From Blastobasis lacticolella (lineage: Eukaryota > Arthropoda > Insecta > Lepidoptera > Blastobasidae): 64,000 bases of DNA. Below are positions 57,076 through 64,000 of this stretch, one piece after another. The DNA lies in the NCBI GenBank assembly GCA_905147135.1, contig LR990052.1:18662200-18726199 (forward strand). Direction: 5' to 3'. The notes below the pieces were generated by a model. The model was given only the letters and a program-made list of their open reading frames with translations, was not told where the DNA came from and did not search any database. How positions within the stretch are numbered: the stretch's first letter is position 1; each line of letters begins with the position of its first letter. The translations under genes and the position numbers were made by a program.

Positions 57076-60000
57076 TTACTTTGCAAGGTCAAACGTGGTG
57101 TTTTTGTTCTGACAAACATTGTATTCTCTTATTCTTTCTATAGTTTCGTTGTTACCAAAATCATATTCGTAATCATACTGAAACAGCTTCTCAATCAATC
57201 CGGATTTATCTTTTATGGTCCAAATGTATTCGCCGGGAACATTCTTGAACTCGACTCTGTCCGGATTAGTTGAAATCCTCTTGTCCGTTTCCTGAGCTAC
57301 TCTTACTTGGGAACGAGTCCAGCTTTTAGCGACATTAGCTCTGTTATCCGCCTCGTCGAACGCCCAAGCTGACGAACTCGCGCGGGATATGTGCGGACGA
57401 GGCATCAGTAAAATATTCTGTATTTCTGTTCGCAAATCAGCGCTTATAACATTCCTTGCATTGTTCATGTAGCTGGAACAATACATTTTAAGAGCATCGC
57501 TGCTGGATTTATATATTTCACTTATAAGATACATAAGATCCTTCAGTGCATTTTCTCTGTCGAATTTAAGTTGCCGTAGTCTTGCCTTCAAAAATAAATT
57601 TTCTTGATGCGTCTGCGAATACAGACGTTCGAAATTATTAGACTTTACTTTGTTGTCTTTCATTAGTTTCTCAACATTTTTCACGTGCACTAATAGCCTG
57701 TTTTTGGCCAATGTCTCCAAGTGATATTGCATGCGAATGCACTTATTAGCTCGCAATGCAGCTACGTATAGCTCGGTGAGATGATCGCGTTCCTCTTTGA
57801 GCTTAATTATTTTTTTAATTAGAAACATTTTAATTTTCAATTCGTTGGCTTTCGCCTTTCCTCTATCCTGGATGTTAGTTTTCAAATATATAAATAATCC
57901 CCAAGTACACTGCGCACATTTCACCGCGAACCTCGCCGAGTCACAAGCGGTAATTTTAAATTTTTTTACATTTTCCACCAGACATTCTTTCACAGATGGG
58001 TTGTATACCTTAGCCGCAGTGTTTTTAGTATAAATGGCAATTTGTTTCTTCTTATTATACACAGTTACAGATAAAACTCCAGCAAAAAACATAAAGTAAT
58101 GAAATAGTGACAGACTCGGGGCATCGTCACTTTGGTGATTTATTCTGTGTGAATGTATTTCTTTCTTCTGTTTCTTCAACAAGTCATCCGAATATGACGT
58201 CTCGTTAAAATCTGAAAGAAGAGCACGTTGTAGAAGGTCACCCTGTTATACAGTCAATCATCACAGCCCGTAACAGTCCACTGCAGGACTTAGGGCCTCT
58301 CCCACGAAAGGCTAGGTTATTGCCTATATATCTACGCTTAGCAGGCGGATTTGGAGATCGCAGTGTTTAAATATAACAATGGAAAATACTGCTGCCCATT
58401 TCCAGACTACGGAGACTCTTGATCTTTTGCCTCGAAAACATTAGTCGCCTTGTACGACACCCATTAGTGCAAGGGGTTGATGCTGCTCTGCCGGACACCA
58501 CACGGCCATGTGATAGATAGATATACAGTGCTAGTACGTCATTAAAGGTACTATAGTTATCACATCCAACTAACTTTTGTTTAGTCAGTTTAACATGAGA
58601 GAGCCTGACCGCTTAGAGAGCAGAGGTATCGGTACTTCATTCCATTGTCTGACACAATTCCATGATCGAGGATTTGGCAGGATCCGTGACCCTGTTAGCA
58701 GGGGAACCTGACCATATTGGACCATGGTGATTAACACCCGGTTTCTGAAACGCTTGTCAACGCAAAAATCACGTAACAGCTTGTTAAACTCTGATTAAAT
58801 GCAGTTTGGGTTTCTGAAAGGGCCAATTGACGGCTTGTTAACAGCTTGTCAACGGATTGTCAAATCTCCAGTTAACGGCTGATTAATGTAATTTTGGGTT
58901 TCCGGAAAGCTTTTTCTCATGTCAACTGTATGTTATCGCCTTGTTATTTTAATTGGCGAAAATCGACCAATTAACCGATTGTCAAAAGAAATTATATCCG
59001 ATTTTCTTGGTCTAGATCTTGGTCCTGGCCCTGGTCCAGGTCCTAGTTTTGGTCCAAGGCAAAGTCCAGGTCTAGGGTCCAGGTTCTGATCCAGGATCAT
59101 GACCAAAACTGCAACCTTGATCACAATTTGAGCTTGAACCAGAACCAGGACCTAGACCAGTGCCAGCACAAATATTAGCTGGACCAGGACCTGGTTCGGG
59201 GCCTGGACATGGACCTGAACCAGGACCAGGACCTGAACCACGGATATGTCAGGGTCCACGGCCTGGACCTGAACTAGGAGCTGGTCCGGGGCCAGGGCCA
59301 AAACCTGAACCAGGACCTGGTGCGGGGCCAGGACCTGGTCCGAAGCCAGGACCTGGACCTGAACCACGAAGTGGTCCGGTTCCAGGACCTGGACCTGAAC
59401 CAGTACCTGGTCTGGGGCCAGTACCTAGACCTGAACCAGGACCTGGTCCGAAGCCGTGGGAGGACTGTATTCAGCAGTGGACCGGGACTCACCTAACTGA
59501 ATAAAGATGATGATTATGGGATTACTGATTCACTGGAACCCGTGACCCTATAACATAAATATTGTTATAATTACTCTTTTCTCGCTCTGTATATATTTTT
59601 TTTGATAATATTCGATTTTACACGAAAACTATACAATCGCTATCAGTTTCATCTAAAAGTTGAATATCCCGCCACTATCAAAAGGCCGCTAGGGACAGAG
59701 ACAAATCAATGCGTTAGACAGAAACAAAACATATATGAGTGAATGAATGTGACTGATTTTAGCAGGGGTAGCCAGACGAAAAAATTGATCTCTTGTTAAT
59801 GGTCGATTAGCTAACAATAGATTGATTGGCCTTTCAGAAACCCACGGTGATTTAACAGCTTGTTAAATGTGACAGTCTGTTAGCTAATCAATGATTTGAC
59901 AAGCGTTTCAGAAACCGGGTGTAAGTCTCCTGAATGTGCAGATTTAATTAAGATGTTTTACCTCACCGTAAGAGCATCGGTTAGTATTCAACTAGCATTA

Positions 60001-61531
60001 GTGTACATACACAACTCAGAAAAGAGTTATTGGTATATAGCCGCACTGAGGTTCGAACCCGGTACCTCGGGATACGAGTCGGACCCATTAGGCAGGCAAT
60101 CACGATGCGATTGTGTCATGGGGCACGCTAATGGGCTGTGTGGTGGTTGGCCCAGCGGTAGAGATACATGACTTGACAACGAGGCTTGTGATATCTCCGG
60201 TCTAGTGCAGTACGGATCCGAGATATTTAAATTTATCTGTTCTATTGATAGCTTAGTTCCCTATATGGATGGTGTCAAGAGCCGTGCTGCAGGTAGGTAG
60301 CCATGTAGGTAAGAACTCTATTTTGGCGACGTTCAGTTTTAAACCCCCGTTTCTAGCACTTCCTTCCACGGGTTTACCCTGATCCCAAAATCCTACCTAA
60401 GCTTGATCACCGGTGCGATGTCAGCGTATTTCATAAGCCAATTTCTGCTGAGAGAACAAGAATAAGTTACGGCTCAGAACAGAACCCTGGTGAACACATA
60501 CAGTAATCGAAAAGGGATTAATATGACCAACGATGGTACATGTCCTGGATAATCCTAAGGTTCGCCTAGGGCACAGACTCAGAGCCGCCCAGATTACCAC
60601 CTGAGGGATACTGTCGAAGTCCCTCTGCAGGATGAGGAATGCTAAATGCAGGGGTTTATTCCTACTGCAGTTCCCACTGGTAGGGGGTCCCCCTCTAGAG
60701 AGCAAAGATCTGATCCATTGTGCTGCAGCCCGACATGAATCGTATTGACAATGTGATATGAGGCATTCCTGGCGAAGTCTCTGGTCTACAATTCGTTCGA
60801 ATACCTTCATTGTATGGCGCATCATAAGTTTGATATCTCGGTAGTTGCCGCACTCATGCACATTGCCTTTCTCTTTACAGATTGGCGTAATAATATTTAC
60901 GCGCCACGCGTCAGGTATAAGCCCAGCCCCAGGTATACAAAATTTGTACCGATATCGTAGGTAATTTTGTATATAACTAGGTAACAATTTTGTAGTACAA
61001 ATACGCTATAGAGAGGCTTTCCAGATCTGAAAATGTATGCCTGCATATATTTGCTGCTGGCATCCATGTGTTTGCGTACCTATGTAATATATGATCTTCA
61101 GAGTTCGCCGCAATATTCACTTCAAACAGATTACGATTTGTCGATTTACGTAAATAGTCAAATAAAGTATCAACATTAGTTACAATGTCTTGGATAAACG
61201 TGAGCTTGCAAAGGCGTGGTCAGGCCAGTCAATTGTGTAGATGTTTAGTTTTGAAGTTAGCCTTTTTATATAGTTATTGTTTTAATACGGAGCTGGCATG
61301 TACAATTTTATATAAAAGTTCCCAAAAAATATTGATTAAGTACAAAAAAAAACCGTACGGCTTGTGTAGGTAGGTGGGTATACTACTATGACCAATTTAA
61401 TAAATTGTAATATTGGCGTACAAACCTTGAGTGTTTCCTTGGATTTTACGAACAACATAAATATCAATGCAACATAAATTCAACCACATGATGATCACCA
61501 GACCAAATAGCCACTTGAACGCTATATACAT
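57076..61531 (-). CDS. Unrecognised membrane-anchored or secreted coiled-coil protein
   Basis: Two exons: 61531-61426 and 58211-57076, joined in phase 1 (GTTTGT donor, TTTCAG acceptor); 413 residues. Residues 3-27 are strongly hydrophobic (FKWLFGLVIIMWLNLCCIDI), a signal peptide or anchor. A second hydrophobic stretch (HYFMFFAGVLSVTVY) lies near residue 66. From about 150 to 290 the chain is Lys/Glu/Leu-rich helix, likely coiled coil, followed by a polar tail with VEFKNVPGEYIWTIKDKSG. No known family is recognised. The 3.2-kb intron holds SINE-B, SINE-A, the TIR-3b element and RTE relics. The stop codon is embedded in AAAG|TAAGTG, so splicing to a further exon cannot be excluded. Confidence 0.6.
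58248..58510 (-). mobile_element. SINE-B copy 4
   Basis: Reverse-complement copy of 26640-26910 (plus-strand ATCATCACAGCCCGTAACAG at one end, GCCGGACACCACACGGCC at the other). It lies in the intron of the 57076-61531 gene. Confidence 0.7.
58735..59921. mobile_element. TIR element with TAA target duplication (TIR-3b)
   Basis: Inverted termini CACCCGGTTTCTGAAACGC, flanked by TAA (58732-58734 and 59922-59924). The sub-terminal regions are rich in AACAGCTTGTTAA-like palindromes. It carries a GC-rich minisatellite at 59010-59460. No transposase ORF. Confidence 0.75.
59010..59460 (+). repeat. GGACCTG-rich minisatellite
   Basis: Variable units of 6, 12 and 18 bp built on CCAGGACCTGGTCCGGGG-like words. 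One frame reads as Gly-Pro-Glu-Pro repeats, but codon content is dictated by the repeat. It ends in an RTE-like tail (59455-59515: CAGCAGTGG ... GATGATGATT). Confidence 0.85.
60233..60987 (-). mobile_element. RTE-clade retrotransposon RT fragment
   Basis: The minus strand encodes PDAWRVNIITPICKEKGNV, ECGNYRDIKLMMRHTMKVFE, RQECLISHCQY and VCVHQGSVLS, the RT finger and palm blocks. After a gap an LKLNV-like region lies near 60320-60350. Frameshifts and deletions make it non-functional. Same family as 9529-15377. Confidence 0.8.
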
Positions 61532-62620
61532 AATCGAGTGTTTTGCCTGTTTTACTGATTTTTTATTGTTTACCGACGTACTGAACTAAGAAACCGAAAT
61601 TTGTAGCTTATTTTTGAAATCATAATTACCTGTATGTAAAAAACCACTAAAAGAAATGCACGAATAGGAAAAAAGTATCATTTTCAGAAATTTGACAAGC
61701 AGGCATAAAATATTTTTCACATCTAAATTTCGATGTGGCCAGATGTTTTCAATTCGGTTGTATGCAGTTGAACTAGAACCTTATTATAAGTTTGATTCGG
61801 ATGTCTTGTTTGTCAAAGTTGGTTGGTTCTGCGAATTCGAAGCGAGGTTGCGCTGGCGCTGCACCGTCTTACACCTTCAAGGCTATATGTATATCCCTTT
61901 GCACAAATCTCTCAATCTCTGTTACCCAATGGTATTCTCCTACACATACAAATACATGGAGATTCATACTCAAATGCGTCGACGATATTCGTTAATCGTT
62001 TCTTTCGTCGCCTTAGAGTCGGGCCATCGATGACGATCATGTGCCGTGTGACATGCGTGTTGATCTAAGTTCGTCGCTGACGCTCTTCGCAGTTCTGCGT
62101 CGCATCATTGAATTTACGAGTAAGTAACAGTAGTTGTAGGTACGTATCACGGACGCAGACCAGCCTGCGCGGACGCACCATGGAAAGAGTGTCGTCTATG
62201 TAAGCGCAGACAAGTCCGTAACGGTGCGTCTCTGTAGGTACCACCGCGAATCGGTACAAAGCCGCAGCTGCAGCGATACGTTCCCTTTCACGTTGCACTT
62301 TAAAATGGCTTCGAGAATCTATAGCCACACAGACCGATCTGCACCATGCAAACCCGGTCCGGGGTGCGTGGCTGTCCGTGGTCGTCCGCCGTGCGGACTC
62401 CATGAATGCTTTACAGAATTTACAGATACTTGCAAGTTGCAGAGTTTCTTTCCTGTAGGTACCGGCCCGAGGCGTAGGTATCGCCTTTATGCATCCAATA
62501 TCGCTTATTTCACGGGCAGTTCCAAGTAGCTGTTTTTGCTAGTTCTTGTTGCTGAGATTCACACCGTACGACCAGCCACAAATTAAAGTTCCATTCGTAC
62601 CACCTGTATGAGTGGTGGTC
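61532..62620. other. Intergenic, unclassified
   Basis: Several overlapping ORFs (for example 61692-62033 and 62224-62529) lack start contexts or domains that I can support. Slightly GC-richer at 62030-62480. No gene is called. Confidence 0.3.
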
Positions 62621-62635
62621 CACTACTGTAGGCTT

Positions 62636-62970
62636 TTCGAGAAACTTCCTGCTTCGCACTAATAGAATGGTCTATGAATAATCTTCCTGCAGCGGTATTC
62701 CCAAGACGATAATGGGGCTTTCAAGAAACGAGACTCTACGCTTTCTCAAAGACCAGGGGCCCTATTTTTGAAACCGCTCACATCCGCGCGAGCCTTTTAA
62801 TGTTTGTCTCTTCTATCTCTAGCAACATACCAAGAGTTTGAAAGAGATAGATGCGAGCGGTTTCAAAAATAGGACCCCAGGAATGCATTCGCGACGCTCC
62901 GGGCATACGAATAAGTCATGTGCTCCTGGTGATAACTTAACATCAGGTGACCTGCTTGCTTGTTTGCTCC
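62636..62970 (+). mobile_element. Non-LTR 3' tail split by a small MITE
   Basis: The plus strand reads NNLPAAVFP-type tail residues, interrupted at about 62757-62879. It resumes with RNAFATLRAYE-like decayed sequence and the CATCAGGTGACCTGCTTGCT tail repeat. Confidence 0.55.
62757..62879. mobile_element. 123-bp palindromic MITE
   Basis: Termini GGGGCCCTATTTTTGAAACC and the inverted GGTTTCAAAAATAGGACCCC, with about 24 bp of TIR on each side. The interior is partly self-complementary. It is inserted in a non-LTR tail. Confidence 0.75.
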
Positions 62971-64000
62971 CTCTATTATACAGGAACCTTACCAAGCTCG
63001 TGTCACTTATCCGGGTAAAAATAAAACTTATCCAAGTAGTACTAAGGAGTACCCAAGAGTGTATCAAGGAACTTGACCGCGCCCTCCGTTCACCTCTCCG
63101 GAAGTTAGGTCATGCCAGTGTTCTTGAACACTCGATGAGATGAGCGCGTTGGTGGAGTCAGGATATACTACTCTGAAGGATACCAGCAGCTGGTTGACAA
63201 CACAAGCATGCACATACACATTAACAATACAGCTCCAGATATCCTTAACATACCTACCCAGCCCCGCACAATTTTTATCTCCTGTGTAGGTGGATTTGGG
63301 CCTTACACAACTCAACCAAAGAGTACACACAGCCACAGAAAGGTATTATAGACATTATCACAGAGACTCTGGTCTCAAAAGTGTCTGGTGTGAAAGCAGT
63401 GCAGACTCCAGTGCTACATAGGACTGAGGGATTCTTCAGAAATATGTGCCGAAACCTGTCAATATTTGGAAAGATGTCCCACAGAAAGCCCAACAGAAGT
63501 GTACCCTCACAAAACCAGCATTTACCTCCAGCAGATCTTGTAGTACTTTGTAGGCAAGAATTTTGTAAGTAATCTCACCTGACAAGATGATGTGGAACAT
63601 AGTTGGTAGAGTCTCCTCTTCATCTCCCTGTCCTTGTCCCATTAGGTGGGGTCAGCACAACATGTCACTCATTCATTTAAGCCTATCACTCGTCATCTTG
63701 GTATTCGCCTCACTCGGAAGTCACCGTTCACACATTCTATATTTTTATACGATATTTATCTAAAAGAATTAGGGATCAAATGAAATTATGGGAAAAAGGA
63801 ATATTTACATATTTCATTTTATTTCATACTGTACAAATAATTAATATATATTAGACCTACTTCGATTTAGTTATTTTAAACATTCGTGCCAATTTAACCT
63901 TTATTGATAATACTAGTAATGTTATATTCTTTTTGTACCACTCCATATTGTAAAAGGTGTGGGTTTTCCAATTTCTGTCAAGGAAAGCTTTATAAAAGAT
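62971..64000. other. Right edge, repeat-like but unclassified
   Basis: 63590-63665 has a CCTGTCCTTGTCCCATTAGG...GGTCAGCACAACATGTC-like segment that resembles a lepidopteran retroposon 3' end. No gene or complete element was resolved before the window ends. Confidence 0.35.

Larger units (their letters stand above)
58640..60170 (-). mobile_element. SINE-A copy split by a TIR element
   Basis: The minus-strand SINE body lies at about 58640-58731 and its head half at 59925-60165 (B box GGTTCGAACC, A-box region near 60100). The two parts join cleanly if the TIR element at 58735-59921 and one TAA are removed. Confidence 0.65.

Noticed and set aside
59160..59504. 114-codon Gly-Pro-Glu-Pro ORF that looks collagen-like
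   Set aside because: It is a minisatellite read in one frame; the opposite strand is open as well, and it ends in a retroposon tail.
61692..62529. Multiple ORFs of 60-113 codons near 62 kb
   Set aside because: Overlapping on several frames and both strands with no recognisable motif or consistent gene structure.
1..64000. CRISPR arrays, bacterial operons or phage
   Set aside because: Spliced eukaryotic genes dominate; no regularly spaced repeat array or bacterial signals are present.

Overview
This window is nuclear DNA of an insect, almost certainly a lepidopteran (moth or butterfly). The evidence is spliced genes with GT-AG introns, AT-rich intergenic DNA, tRNA-headed SINEs with the A-box/B-box layout and tail sequence I associate with moth SINEs, and RTE-type and Jockey/CR1-type non-LTR retrotransposon remnants throughout. 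All exon models were read by eye from splice signals, reading phase and protein-family resemblance; no search was run.

Layout. (1) 1-15.4 kb is a transposon graveyard. A minus-strand RTE remnant (9529-15377) is split by a plus-strand Jockey-like element (10108-15175). The RT gene of that element is in turn split by three different DNA transposons that all landed within about 35 bp of one another: a PIF/Harbinger-type element, a 591-bp element with 8-bp target duplications, and a 1305-bp element made of near-perfect inverted repeats. (2) 15.9-41.4 kb is the conserved gene block: sina/SIAH (+, single coding exon); Rabex-5/RABGEF1 (-, 11 coding exons over 16.5 kb); ALKBH2 (-, 4 coding exons); and IFT70/TTC30 (+, 2 coding exons), which lies entirely inside the last intron of ALKBH2. 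Introns are full of SINEs, TA-flanked MITEs and RTE tails. (3) About 42.4-50.3 kb holds an unusual cluster of small secreted-protein genes: two copies of a novel cysteine-repeat gene, a gene for a 21-residue-periodic solenoid protein, and a single-Ig-domain gene. The three complete genes share a short signal-peptide exon with a phase-1 intron, a TATA box about 30 nt upstream of a CAGT initiator, and a GATA motif just upstream. (4) 50.6-64 kb is again mostly mobile DNA, with one unrecognised two-exon gene (57076-61531, -) for a membrane-anchored or secreted coiled-coil protein.

How the genes relate. sina and Rabex-5 are convergent. Rabex-5 (Rab5 exchange factor, ubiquitin-binding A20 finger) carries an unusually long C-terminal exon with a clathrin-box-like motif and ten DPF tripeptides, which suggests an endocytic-adaptor role. 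ALKBH2 and IFT70 must overlap as antisense transcripts, because the IFT70 stop codon is 7 bp from an ALKBH2 splice donor.

Most interesting. The 42.4-50.3 kb secreted-gene cluster looks like two divergent gene pairs built from a shared promoter and signal-exon cassette. That architecture is reminiscent of polydnavirus-type virulence gene families and raises the possibility of horizontally acquired DNA, but I recognise none of these proteins by family, and the origin is inference.
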